NCBI RefSeq assembly: GCF_031195445.1
Contig: NZ_CP133480.1
Span: 2,844,501 to 2,908,500, forward strand
Length of the DNA: 64,000 nt
Reading direction: 5' to 3'
From: Acuticoccus sp. MNP-M23
GTDB lineage: Bacteria; Pseudomonadota; Alphaproteobacteria; Rhizobiales; Amorphaceae
Numbering within the stretch: position 1 is the stretch's first letter; every line of letters starts with the position of its first letter. Below, piece after piece: positions 44,549 through 55,349 of this stretch. Below the pieces are notes generated by a model that was given only the letters and a program-made list of their open reading frames with translations, was not told the DNA's origin and did no database searches. A program made the translations under genes and the position numbers.

Positions 44549-45094
44549 TCAGGCCGGCACGGCTTCGAGGGGATAGAGCTCCTCGGTGAGATAGGGGCCG
44601 CCGCCGGTTGAGGCGCGCGAGGAGAGGAGCGCGAACTCCTCCACCTCGAACGGCGGGACGGCGAACCCGCCGCGCACGGTCAGCCAGTCGGCGACCTCGC
44701 GCGGTGAGGTGCCGCGCAGCCGTGCAATGGTGACGTGAGGGGTGAAGCGCCGCGCTTCGGCAGGCAGGCCGAGGCGCTGGAACATCCGCTCCTGCTCCGC
44801 CTGAAGTTCGCTCAGCGCCTCTGTTGGCTCCACACGTGCGTAGACCGAGTGGGGCTTGCGGCTGCCGAAGGAGGCAAGACCGCAAAGGCGGATGCTGAGG
44901 GGATCGCGCTGGATGCTGGAGAGGGTGTAGGCGATTTCGTCGGCCACCCGGTCATCCACATCGCCAATGAAGCGCAGGGTGATGTGGTAGTTGGCAGGGT
45001 CGATCCAGCGGGCACCCTTGAGGCCGCCGCGCAGGAACGTAAGCTGCGTTCGGACGGCCTCCGGGAGGGCGAGGGCGGTGAACAGTCTCGGCAT
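44549..45094 (-). CDS. thpR: RNA 2',3'-cyclic phosphodiesterase (2H family)
   Basis: A 181-residue 2H phosphoesterase with the paired histidine motifs NYHITLRFIG near residue 38 and FTPHVTIARLRG near 122 (HxT). The start PRLFTALALPEAVRTQL is the ThpR/LigT hallmark. The enzyme opens cyclic phosphate at RNA ends and may have weak ligase activity in vitro. The ATG at 45094 has GGGAGG upstream; six further in-frame codons upstream (MKREAS) are ignored for that reason. It lies 15 bases after the DUF1499 gene on the same strand. Confidence 0.92.
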   Translation of the reverse strand: MPRLFTALALPEAVRTQLTFLRGGLKGARWIDPANYHITLRFIGDVDDRVADEIAYTLSSIQRDPLSIRLCGLASFGSRKPHSVYARVEPTEALSELQAEQERMFQRLGLPAEARRFTPHVTIARLRGTSPREVADWLTVRGGFAVPPFEVEEFALLSSRASTGGGPYLTEELYPLEAVPA

Positions 45095-45108
45095 GGAAGC
45101 CTCCCTTT

Positions 45109-45564
45109 TCAACGGTCCTGGGGGGAAGTGTCCTCACTCACGGAAGTGCTGGCAAGGGGGTCTTCGCCCAACGCACCGATCAATGCCGTGCGCCACGCTT
45201 CGAGCCGCTCGCGGTTCTTGCCAAAGTCGCCCTTGCCGTAGCGCGCCGCGGAATAAACGAGGAGCCGCGTGCCCGAACCGTCGGCGATGGCCTTGGCATA
45301 GATATCGTCCGGGAAGCGGAAGATTCGCGAGCGCTGCACCGCGTGATGGGTAAAGGCGGTGGCGTCGGCGTGGATCACCTCGGTGCGCGGGGCGTCCGCC
45401 ACCACCTGCTGCCATGCGGCAAATACCGCAGCCGGCGTCCTTTGAAAGCGAAGCGCCGGGACGTCGGCCTGGCTTTTTGTATCACCGGGGTCGGCATAAA
45501 GCGCCGTGTTGGGGGAGCCGGGGCGCTCGAGGCTGGAAAATTCGATCATCTTGGGACCGCTCAT
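45109..45564 (-). CDS. DUF1499 family protein
   Basis: A 151-residue protein matching DUF1499: SSLERPGSPNTALYADPGDT near the start (the conserved substrate-like P-x-x-N region), then RTEVIHADATAFTHHAVQRS, IFRFPDDIYAKAI and the end SAARYGKGDFGKNRERLEAW, close to the usual SASRxGxxDxGxNRxRxE motif. No signal peptide is visible, unlike some members. Function unknown. The ATG at 45564 is taken; MIEFSS 15 bases later is possible. Co-directional with thpR (15-base gap). Confidence 0.83.
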   Translation of the reverse strand: MSGPKMIEFSSLERPGSPNTALYADPGDTKSQADVPALRFQRTPAAVFAAWQQVVADAPRTEVIHADATAFTHHAVQRSRIFRFPDDIYAKAIADGSGTRLLVYSAARYGKGDFGKNRERLEAWRTALIGALGEDPLASTSVSEDTSPQDR

Positions 45565-45663
45565 CGGGTGTCGTGCCTCTTTTCGATGCTTGTCTCGATG
45601 CTTGTCGCGGGGGCGGGACGGTCGTCGCGCCGTTTTCAACGCAGCGGGTTCGGTGGCGCTCAC

Positions 45664-45694
45664 GAAAAAGGGCGCGGGGGATGCCCCGCGCCCT
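45664..45694 (-). terminator. Rho-independent terminator after the BI-1 gene
   Basis: On the reverse strand GGGCGCGGGG, loop CATC, CCCCGCGCCC and TTTTT. Lies just beyond the BI-1 gene stop. Confidence 0.88.
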
Positions 45695-45720
45695 CGGTCG
45701 TCCCGGCCCTTGCGGGCTGG

Positions 45721-46503
45721 TTAGTTGCGGTTGCCGAACAGCGACAGCAGCATGACGAACATGTTGATGAAGTTCAGGTACAGCGACAGGGCGCCCATGA
45801 TCGCCTTGCGGCCGGCCGTGCTGCTGTCGTCGCCCACGTAGTACATCTCCTTGATGCGCTGCGTGTCGTAGGCGGTGAGGCCGGCGAACACCAGAACGCC
45901 GATCACCGAGATCGCGAACTGCAGTGCGGACGATGCCACGAAGAGGTTGACCACAGAGGCGATGATCACGCCGATGAGGCCCATGAACAGGAACTGGCCC
46001 CAGCCCGACAGGTCCCGCTTGGTGGTGTAGCCGTAGAGCGACAGCGAACCGAAGGCGGCGGCGGTGATGAAGAACACGCGCACGATCGACTCGGAGGTGT
46101 AGACGAGGAAGATCGACGACAGCGAGATGCCCATCAGGCCGGCAAAGACCCAGAAGGCGAGCTGCGCGGAAGACGTCGACATCTTGCCGATGCGGGCGGA
46201 GATGAAGAACACCATGCCGAGCGGCGCGAGCATGACGACCCACTTCAGCGCGCTGGTGTACAGCGTGACGCCGAACTGGGTGAGGTACATGCCGTTGGGC
46301 AGCTGCGCCGCTGCGTTGGCGGCGGTGTCGGTCACGGCGAACTGGACCATTGCGAGCGCGGCAACGCCCGTGATGGCGAGACCGATGGCCATGTAGTTGT
46401 AGACACGCAGCATGTAGCTGCGCAGGCCCTGATCGACGCCGGCGTCGGCGCGCACGGCACCGCCCATCGGCCGAGCGTACGGATTACGATCTGAGGTTGC
46501 CAT
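45721..46503 (-). CDS. Bax inhibitor-1/YccA family membrane protein
   Basis: A 260-residue inner-membrane protein with seven hydrophobic helices and the BI-1 order: a polar N-terminus RNPYARPMGGAVRADAGVD, RSYMLRVYNYMAIGLAITG, then ARIGKMSTSSAQLAFWVFA and the YDTQRIKEMY stretch (FAGLTAYDTQRIKEM), and a C-terminal ALSLYLNFINMFVMLLSLFG. The conserved AYDTQ acid pair region is that of the calcium/proton leak or protease-regulating family; E. coli YccA modulates FtsH, and a like role is possible. ATG at 46503 with AGGAAT upstream. Terminator follows. Confidence 0.94.
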   Translation of the reverse strand: MATSDRNPYARPMGGAVRADAGVDQGLRSYMLRVYNYMAIGLAITGVAALAMVQFAVTDTAANAAAQLPNGMYLTQFGVTLYTSALKWVVMLAPLGMVFFISARIGKMSTSSAQLAFWVFAGLMGISLSSIFLVYTSESIVRVFFITAAAFGSLSLYGYTTKRDLSGWGQFLFMGLIGVIIASVVNLFVASSALQFAISVIGVLVFAGLTAYDTQRIKEMYYVGDDSSTAGRKAIMGALSLYLNFINMFVMLLSLFGNRN

Positions 46504-46710
46504 TGATATTCCTATGGTTCGAGTGAGCCGGTGAGGTCTTCCCCAGAAGGCCGGCGGCGGACGCACCTCGTCCATTGACTTGCAATATGGGGATTCAAAA
46601 AGCGACTAGCAAGCGCAACCGGCGCGCGGACGGCCTGCATGAAAAACTTGTAAGGTCCGCAATTGAGACAAGATTTCAGTCCGGCAGAATATGACGGCTG
46701 CGCGGCAGGC

Positions 46711-47037
46711 TCAAGCGCCGCGGGGCGCTAGAAGGATGATCGCGGCACCCGCGAGGCACACGGCGCCGCCCAAAAGATCCCACCCGTCTGGCCGCTGACC
46801 CTCCGCCGCCCACAGCCAGAGGAGCGAGGCGGCAATGTAGACGCCACCATAAGCCGCAAAGGCGCGGCCGGCGTGGTCCGCAGGGCTCAGCGCCAGAAGC
46901 CACGCGAAGGCGGCCAGCGATGCGAGGCCGGGAAGCAGCCATAGCGGGCTGTGGCCAAGGCGAAGCCATGCCCAGAATGCGAAGCACCCGGCAATTTCGG
47001 CAAGCGCCGCGGCGGCGTAGAGGACAGCGGCCGGCAC
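46711..47037 (-). CDS. ynfA: YnfA family (UPF0060) small multidrug-transporter-like protein
   Basis: A 108-residue, four-helix membrane protein with the YnfA pattern: [58 protein letters not shown], then [20 protein letters not shown] and IILLAPR. The family resembles small multidrug resistance transporters, and its real function is unsettled. The GTG at 47037 begins three bases after the MerR-like gene stop, so they are one unit. No other start fits the first helix. Confidence 0.93.
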   Translation of the reverse strand: MPAAVLYAAAALAEIAGCFAFWAWLRLGHSPLWLLPGLASLAAFAWLLALSPADHAGRAFAAYGGVYIAASLLWLWAAEGQRPDGWDLLGGAVCLAGAAIILLAPRGA

Positions 47038-47040
47038 GCG

Positions 47041-47388
47041 TCAGTCCGGCGCGATGGCGTCGATGATCCGGCAGTCAGAGATCGTGCCGCCGCCGGTGGA
47101 GCCGGCGATCGCGCGGAGCGGCCCGGCGAGGGCATCGACGTCGGCGCAGGGGTGCTCAGCATCGCAAGACAGCGTCAGTAGGTCGCGCACCTGATCCAGC
47201 GAGAATCCGAGCCTGCGGCAGCGGCGGATGAAGCGAAGACGGGCAAGAGCTGCCGAATCGCAGGTTCGGTAATGGGTTCGGCTTAGCGAGGCGCGCAAAA
47301 GAACAGCCGCGTTCTCGTGGTCGCGGATCGTGACCACCCTGGTGCCTGTGGCGCGGGCGAGATCGCCGACCCTGAGGCTTCCGTCCAT
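47041..47388 (-). CDS. MerR-family-like transcriptional regulator, unusually short
   Basis: A 115-residue protein. The MerR DNA-binding part is recognisable: LRVGDLARATGTRVVTIRDH then YRTCDSAALARLRFIRRCRR and LGFSLDQVRDLLTLSC, ending with GGGTISDCRIIDAI. Two oddities: the usual YYE after TIR is DHE and the wing (GLLPPPxRTExGYR) is altered to AAVLLRASLSRTHYR; and between CADVDALA and the C-rich end only about 14 residues remain where relatives of this subclass have around 35, removing most of the dimerisation helix. It may be degenerate or a divergent regulator. Its start is near a long inverted repeat. Confidence 0.7.
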   Translation of the reverse strand: MDGSLRVGDLARATGTRVVTIRDHENAAVLLRASLSRTHYRTCDSAALARLRFIRRCRRLGFSLDQVRDLLTLSCDAEHPCADVDALAGPLRAIAGSTGGGTISDCRIIDAIAPD

Positions 47389-47403
47389 GCTTGACCCTAT
47401 TTT

Positions 47404-47437
47404 GGCTATAGACTGCTTGTAGCGCGGAGCTATAGCC
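47404..47437. promoter_or_regulatory. Inverted repeat upstream of the MerR-like/ynfA operon
   Basis: GGCTATAG (47404-47411) and CTATAGCC (47430-47437), perfect 8-base arms with an 18-base spacer, lie 16 bases before the MerR-like start. Each arm contains a TATAG core resembling a -10 box. Probable operator/promoter of the operon. Confidence 0.5.
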
Positions 47438-47657
47438 GAAGCGAGATCGTTACGCTCCGCCTTGCCCCGGCAGCCGCCTTCTGTGGATCGATCTGGCCAT
47501 CAGGGGCGGGATGTCCGGGGTGGAGATCGCGGCAGGTCCCGTGGCCGGATCGGCGGCGCTTCAGGCCGACGCGGCGAATTGCAGGATCAGCCTGTTCGGC
47601 ACCGGAGCCGGCTGGCCGGATAGTGCCGTCGCCGGTTTCAGGCCAGACGCGGCGCGC

Positions 47658-48731
47658 TCAGAGGAAGCCGAACACGAACGCGCCGGTGCCGAGCGCAACG
47701 TGGACCAGCGTCACCCCGGCCAGATTCTTGTGGCGCAGGAAGATGCAGCCGAACAGGAAGCCGCCAACGGTCGTGATCAGCACGGCATGGAGGCCGAAAT
47801 GCAGGTGGAACATGCCAAACAGCACCGATGACAGGATGACGGACTTGATGCCGCGCGCATCGTTGAGGAAGCGCTGATAGGCGCTTTGGAGGAAGCCGCG
47901 GGCGAGAAGTTCCTGGAGGAACGAGTGCAGTGCGTAGGAGAGGAAGACGGTCAGGGGCATTGGCGTCGGTGTGCCGAGCATGATGTCGAACCGGCCGAGA
48001 ACGAAGCTTGCCACCGCCATCACCCCGATCAGTACGGCAGAGATGGCGATGCCTTCTGTGAGCGACCGGCCGAGGCCGCGGGTGGTGAGCCCGAGCTCGG
48101 AGACGGGCAGCTTCATGCGGATGAGCACGACGAACAGCGGCAGGAGATAAATCGCCAGATATTGCCAGCCGAAGCGCACCGAGTAGACATCAACGTCGAA
48201 GATGTTGCGTGCGATCACCACGTTGGCGATGGTGCCAAGGCCCATCGTGACGATCGAATAGATGTAGAAGACGCCGAACTGCTCGCGCTCCTTGAGGTTG
48301 CTGACCTCACGCTCCAGCGATTCCAGGTATCGGTCGTTGTGGTCGCGCATTCGGGTGACGATGGCGGCGCCGAGGGCAGCCCTGAGGTCGGACAGGGCGC
48401 GCGAGCCGGCGTCGGTTGCGGCAAGCTCGGCCGCGCTGAGGCGCGACAGCGTGACCTCACTGAGGGCACGCACGGAGGCGGACCTCGGTTCGCCGTCGAG
48501 GAAGGCCATTTCGCCGACAATCTCGCCGGGGCCAAGCTCGGCCAGCGTGTGCTCGGTGCCGTCATCGCCGTTCCGCACCACAGCAACCGTTCCCGACTCG
48601 ATGCGGAACAGCTCGTCGGGCGTGCCGTCTTCGGCAACGATGGTTCCGCCGGGGGCATAGCTTCGCCGGGTCTCGGCAGCCGCCAGCGTGGCGCGGGAGG
48701 CGGCGGGGAGTTCGGCGAGCGCTAGGGTCAT
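47658..48731 (-). CDS. Cyclic-nucleotide-binding domain fused to CPBP-type intramembrane protease
   Basis: A 357-residue protein. Residues 1-125 form a cNMP-binding beta-roll: YAPGGTIVAEDGTPDELFRI, GPGEIVGEMAFLDGEPRSAS with the phosphate-binding cassette. A coiled linker (about 128-152) leads to six or more membrane helices. The CPBP/CAAX-like signature is FLQELLARGFLQ at 271-282, FGMFHLHFG with His309, and LVHVALGTG with His344. The expected Glu-Glu of motif 1 is Gln-Glu (Q273-E274), so activity may be altered. The design suggests a membrane protease or scaffold gated by a cyclic nucleotide; ligand and substrate are unknown. Start: ATG 48731; the open frame runs further upstream but is not conserved-looking. 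Confidence 0.85.
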   Translation of the reverse strand: MTLALAELPAASRATLAAAETRRSYAPGGTIVAEDGTPDELFRIESGTVAVVRNGDDGTEHTLAELGPGEIVGEMAFLDGEPRSASVRALSEVTLSRLSAAELAATDAGSRALSDLRAALGAAIVTRMRDHNDRYLESLEREVSNLKEREQFGVFYIYSIVTMGLGTIANVVIARNIFDVDVYSVRFGWQYLAIYLLPLFVVLIRMKLPVSELGLTTRGLGRSLTEGIAISAVLIGVMAVASFVLGRFDIMLGTPTPMPLTVFLSYALHSFLQELLARGFLQSAYQRFLNDARGIKSVILSSVLFGMFHLHFGLHAVLITTVGGFLFGCIFLRHKNLAGVTLVHVALGTGAFVFGFL

Positions 48732-48890
48732 TGTGGTGTGTCGGATTTCTGGCGGGTTGGGCGGCCAAGGTTTCGGCCGCCGGGCAGCTTGGACAATGAT
48801 CGTTAGCAATGCGTGATGGGGTGGTCTGTTCCGGCAGCGCCGCCGCGCGGCGTGCTGTTCCTGCGCCGTGAACCCCCGTTGCCACAAACG

Positions 48891-48919
48891 AAAACGGGGC
48901 GCCATGGGCGCCCCGTTTG
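48891..48919 (-). terminator. Rho-independent terminator after acnA
   Basis: AAACGGGGCGCC pairs with GGCGCCCCGTTT; on the reverse strand the stem is followed by TTCGTTTG. Lies 30 bases beyond the acnA stop. Confidence 0.75.
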
Positions 48920-48949
48920 ATTGCGATCGTGCGGGCCCTGGCCGCGGCG

Positions 48950-51763
<2,814 letters not shown>

Positions 51764-51853
51764 GGCGCCATCTCCTTCATTGGACGAGTTCGAGATTTTG
51801 CCGCTATCAACGCCTTCTTGGCGCGCCGATCAACCCGGTTCGGAGTGAACGCG

Positions 51854-52465
51854 GTGAATTCGTTCGGCAAAACGCGCCTTGAAGGGCGTGACGTGTCGGT
51901 GACGCGAGGCGGGCGGCTTGTCCTGACCTCGGTCTCCTTCACCATCGCGGCGGGTGACGCGCTCATTGTGGCCGGGCCGAATGGCGCGGGCAAGTCCACT
52001 TTGCTCAGGGCTGTGGCGGGGCTTTGCGCGCTGGACGGCGGCGCGATCACGCTGGAAGGCGCAGCGCTGCCGGCCGATGCCCACCTCATCGGCCACCAGA
52101 ATGCGCTGAAACCGCAACAGACCGTGCTTGCCAACCTCATTTTCTGGGCGGATTGGCAGGGCGGCCCCGACAATGCCGAAGCGCGTGCCGAAGCCGCGCT
52201 GGACGCTGTGGGCTTGCTGCCGCTGGGCGAAACGCCCGCGCAATTCCTGTCACAAGGGCAGCGGCGGCGGCTGGCACTGGCGCGGCTACTGGCCTCACCG
52301 CGCCCGCTGTGGTTGCTGGATGAACCTGTGGCGGGGCTGGACGCTGCGGCGCGGACGCGATTTGCGGCGGCCATGGCCGATCACCGGGCCGAAGGCGGAC
52401 TGGTGATGGCCTCCACCCATGAGCCCCTCGGCCTTGAAGGCGCGCGCACTTTGGATCTGTCCTGA
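51854..52465 (+). CDS. ccmA: Haem exporter ATPase CcmA (cytochrome c maturation)
   Basis: A 203-residue ABC ATPase. Walker A GPNGAGKSTLLRAVAGL near 42, signature LSQGQRRRLALARLLAS (with the CcmA-type S-Q-G-Q), Walker B LWLLDEPVAGLD, and HQNALKPQQTVLANLIFW, the CcmA hallmark region. CcmA works with CcmB and CcmC to release haem-loaded CcmE. The start is a GTG at 51854 with CGGAG eight bases before; another GTG nine bases upstream overlaps that site. The stop overlaps the ccmB start (TGATG). Divergent from acnA, as common in Hyphomicrobiales. Confidence 0.94.
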   Translation: MNSFGKTRLEGRDVSVTRGGRLVLTSVSFTIAAGDALIVAGPNGAGKSTLLRAVAGLCALDGGAITLEGAALPADAHLIGHQNALKPQQTVLANLIFWADWQGGPDNAEARAEAALDAVGLLPLGETPAQFLSQGQRRRLALARLLASPRPLWLLDEPVAGLDAAARTRFAAAMADHRAEGGLVMASTHEPLGLEGARTLDLS

Positions 52466-53124
52466 TGAACCTCTGGGCCCTGTTCCGGCGCGACATTCAC
52501 CTTGCCTGGGCCGCAGGCGGTGGTGGACCCGTCGGCGTCATCTTCTTTCTGGCGGTGACGGCGGTAGCCCCCTTTGCCGTCGGCCCGGACCTGCCGCTCT
52601 TGGCACGCCTGGGGCCGGCGCTGTTGTGGATTGCGGTTCTTCTCGCCCTCCTTCTGGGGCTGGAGCGGCTGTTTCAGGCGGACGAGGAGGACGGCACGCT
52701 CGACCAGCTGCGCCTGTCCGACGTGCCGCTCGGGCTTGTGGTGCTGACCAAGGCGGCCGCGCACTGGAGCGCGGCGGCGCTGCCGCTCATCATCGCAACG
52801 CCGTTCGCGGCCATCCTGCTCAACATGTCGCCGGGTGCGCTGGGGGTGACGCTCGCCAGCTTCCTCATCGGCACGCCGGGCCTTGCGCTGATCGGCGCCG
52901 TGGGGGCAGCCGTCGCGGTCTCGCTTCGCCGCGCGGGCGTTCTCATCGCAATTCTGGTGCTGCCGCTTTCCATCCCGTCGGTGATCTTCGGCGTTGCGGC
53001 GTGCGAGGCGTTTGCCGCCGGGCGCGATCCGTCGCCACAGCTTGCGATGCTGGGGGCCATCACGCTCATCTTTCTCGTCCTTGCGCCGATCGCCGCCGCA
53101 GCGGCGCTGAAGGAGATCGACTGA
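52465..53124 (+). CDS. ccmB: Haem exporter permease CcmB
   Basis: A 219-residue inner-membrane protein with six helices. The CcmB hallmark region is LLGLERLFQADEEDGTLDQL near 65-84, and DVPLGLVVLTKAAAHWSAAA follows. It forms the membrane part of the CcmABC release complex for haem-CcmE. Its ATG overlaps the ccmA stop. The usual following genes ccmC, ccmD and ccmG are not here; a metallophosphoesterase gene comes next after 111 bases. Confidence 0.94.
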   Translation: MNLWALFRRDIHLAWAAGGGGPVGVIFFLAVTAVAPFAVGPDLPLLARLGPALLWIAVLLALLLGLERLFQADEEDGTLDQLRLSDVPLGLVVLTKAAAHWSAAALPLIIATPFAAILLNMSPGALGVTLASFLIGTPGLALIGAVGAAVAVSLRRAGVLIAILVLPLSIPSVIFGVAACEAFAAGRDPSPQLAMLGAITLIFLVLAPIAAAAALKEID

Positions 53125-53235
53125 ACGGCAGGTGTGTCCAAACCGTCATCGGGGTGCCAATCTCCCGTTACTTGCGCGGTGCAGTGTGGGGCTGTGATCG
53201 CAAGGGCGATCCGCCTTCTTGAAAAGGGCTGCACC

Positions 53236-55179
53236 ATGAAACTGACACTGGCCGCATTGCTGGCCGCCACCGCCTTCAGCGCGCCCGCGCTTGCCAAGGA
53301 CCCAACCTACATCGCCGCGATCGACGTGGTGCGCGGCGCCAACGATGGCGGCGACCACGCCACGGGCACCGTCTTCGTCGATGCAAACCGCAATGGCACG
53401 CTCGACAATGGCGAGGCCGGCATTGCAGGCGTGTCGGTCTCCAACGGCCGGGAAGTGGTCGCGACCGACGCGGACGGCAAATATTCGCTCCCCGCGTATG
53501 GCGACATGAATGTCTTCGTCACCAAGCCGGCAGGCTATCTTGTGCCGCTGGACGAAGACATGATCCCGCAGTTCAATTACGTCCACAAGGAAGCCGGCTC
53601 CCCGCCGCTCCGTTTCGGCGGGATCGAGCCGACCGGGCCACTGCCGCAGGCCATCAACTTTCCGATGATCGAAGCGTCGGTGAAGACTGACTTCAAGGCG
53701 CTCGTGTTCGGCGACCCGCAGCCCTACAACAACCGCGAAGTGGGCTATGTGCGCGATACCGTCGGCAAGATGCTGCTGGAGCGAGACCTTGCGGACGTGG
53801 AATTCCTGCTGTTCGAGGGGGACATCATGGGCGACGACCTGTCGCTCTACCCGCGCTTCAAGAAGGTCATCGCCGTTGGCAACACGCCGCAATATTATGT
53901 GGCGGGCAATCATGACCTCGACCTCGACGCCACGTCCGACAAGGACTCGTTCGACACCTTCCGCCGTGAGTTCGGCCCGGAATATTACGCGTTCGACTAT
54001 GGCGACGTGCACCTGGTGGTGCTCGACAACGTGCGTTACCCCTGCAACGGCGTCGACGTGCATGAATTCTGCGCCGTGGACGCCAGCCCCAACTATAATG
54101 GCGTCATCCACGACCGGCAGACGGCCTGGCTGAAGGCCGACCTTGCCAACGTGCCGCAGGACAAGCTGATCATCGTCAACGCCCACGTGCCGTTCCAGTC
54201 GTTCACCGACAGCGGCGCGAAGAAGCACCAGACCGACAATTTCGCCGAACTCGCCGCTATCATCGGCGATCGTCCGGCACTCGGGCTCTCGGGCCACACC
54301 CACACGACCGAGAACATCACGCCCGGCGAGGGTTTCGCCGGCTGGAAAGAGGCGACCGGGCTCGAAACGGCGCCCTTTCGTCAGATCATCACGGGCGCCG
54401 TATCCGCCTCGTGGTGGGCCGGCGACTTCAACGACCAGGGCGTGCCGCGCAGCACGCAGCGGCTCGGCGCACCGCGCGGCTACTACGAGTTCGGCTTCAA
54501 CGGGCCGGACTACACAGACACCTACATCGCCTTCGGCAAGCCGGACGATGCCCAGCTCCACGCCTCGTTCAACTCGCCGCGGTTCCGCAAATGGGCCGAA
54601 GCGCTGACCGCTTTCGCCGAGAAGGGCCCCATTCCCGGCGACAAATTGCCACCGGTAACCGTGAACGACCTTGGCGATCTCTACATGCTGACGCGCGCGG
54701 ACATCGAAGGCGGCACCTTTGTCGCCGTGAACGTCTGGAACGGCTCGAAGGACGCGAAGGTGCAGGTTTCCATCGACGGCGGTGCGCCGGTCACGGCTGT
54801 CCGCACCCAGCCCGGTGATGGCGAGGCGCAGTTCAAGGGCGCTGAATATGCCGACCCGCTGGCGGTGACCAAGCAGGCGACGCAGGGCCGGCAGGCGTGG
54901 CGCTCGGTCGAGGGGCGTGAAGAGACCGCGGGCTTTCAGACATGGCGGGGCACAAGCTGGGCCGGCCAGCCCGGTCCCTTCCAGGCTTATATGCTGGCCC
55001 GCCAGTCGAGCCATCTGTGGCGCGCCGACCTGCCGGCGGACCTTGCGACCGGCGTCCACATGCTGACGGCCCACACGACCGACCGCCATGGCCGCACATT
55101 CGCCACGTCATTCACCTTCGAGGTGGTGGACGAACTGCCGCTGATGGACTGGAACGCGTCGCTCTGGCCGGCCAAGTAG
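53236..55179 (+). CDS. Secreted calcineurin-like metallophosphoesterase with SdrD-B-like N-terminal domain
   Basis: A 647-residue secreted enzyme. Signal: MKLTLAALLAATAFSAPALA. Residues about 40-110 form a beta-sandwich with calcium-type repeats (VFVDANRNGTLDNGEAGIAG, then VVATDADGKYSLPA) as in SdrD-B/carboxypeptidase-like domains. The phosphoesterase core has KALVFGDPQPYNN, LLFEGDIMGDD, YYVAGNHDLDLD, IIVNAHVPFQS and LSGHTHTTEN; the first metal motif is D-x-Q rather than D-x-H, as I recall for this subgroup. A C-terminal beta domain ends the chain. It may free phosphate from phosphoesters in the periplasm or medium; substrate unknown. AAGGG precedes the ATG. Confidence 0.89.
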   Translation: MKLTLAALLAATAFSAPALAKDPTYIAAIDVVRGANDGGDHATGTVFVDANRNGTLDNGEAGIAGVSVSNGREVVATDADGKYSLPAYGDMNVFVTKPAGYLVPLDEDMIPQFNYVHKEAGSPPLRFGGIEPTGPLPQAINFPMIEASVKTDFKALVFGDPQPYNNREVGYVRDTVGKMLLERDLADVEFLLFEGDIMGDDLSLYPRFKKVIAVGNTPQYYVAGNHDLDLDATSDKDSFDTFRREFGPEYYAFDYGDVHLVVLDNVRYPCNGVDVHEFCAVDASPNYNGVIHDRQTAWLKADLANVPQDKLIIVNAHVPFQSFTDSGAKKHQTDNFAELAAIIGDRPALGLSGHTHTTENITPGEGFAGWKEATGLETAPFRQIITGAVSASWWAGDFNDQGVPRSTQRLGAPRGYYEFGFNGPDYTDTYIAFGKPDDAQLHASFNSPRFRKWAEALTAFAEKGPIPGDKLPPVTVNDLGDLYMLTRADIEGGTFVAVNVWNGSKDAKVQVSIDGGAPVTAVRTQPGDGEAQFKGAEYADPLAVTKQATQGRQAWRSVEGREETAGFQTWRGTSWAGQPGPFQAYMLARQSSHLWRADLPADLATGVHMLTAHTTDRHGRTFATSFTFEVVDELPLMDWNASLWPAK

Positions 55180-55349
55180 GCGGCGCTTGTCCACCGCAGC
55201 GCGATCCGCAGTGGCCGGGACCTTTCAGGGTTCCGGCCGTTTGCGTCTGGTACGGCCGTACGGCCGGCGGTTGAAGGTAGGTGCTGTGGCACTTATGTTA
55301 GCGGGATGTGCGGGGCCTTCGGTTCTGCGCGCAACCTGCGGAGTGCAAC

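Noticed and set aside
47511-47831. Forward open frame between the MerR-like gene and the CPBP gene
   Set aside because: Mostly antisense to the CPBP gene; the free part has no recognisable feature.
53146-55089. 647-codon open frame antisense to the metallophosphoesterase
   Set aside because: No domain or ribosome site; the sense gene has a signal peptide and complete metal motifs.
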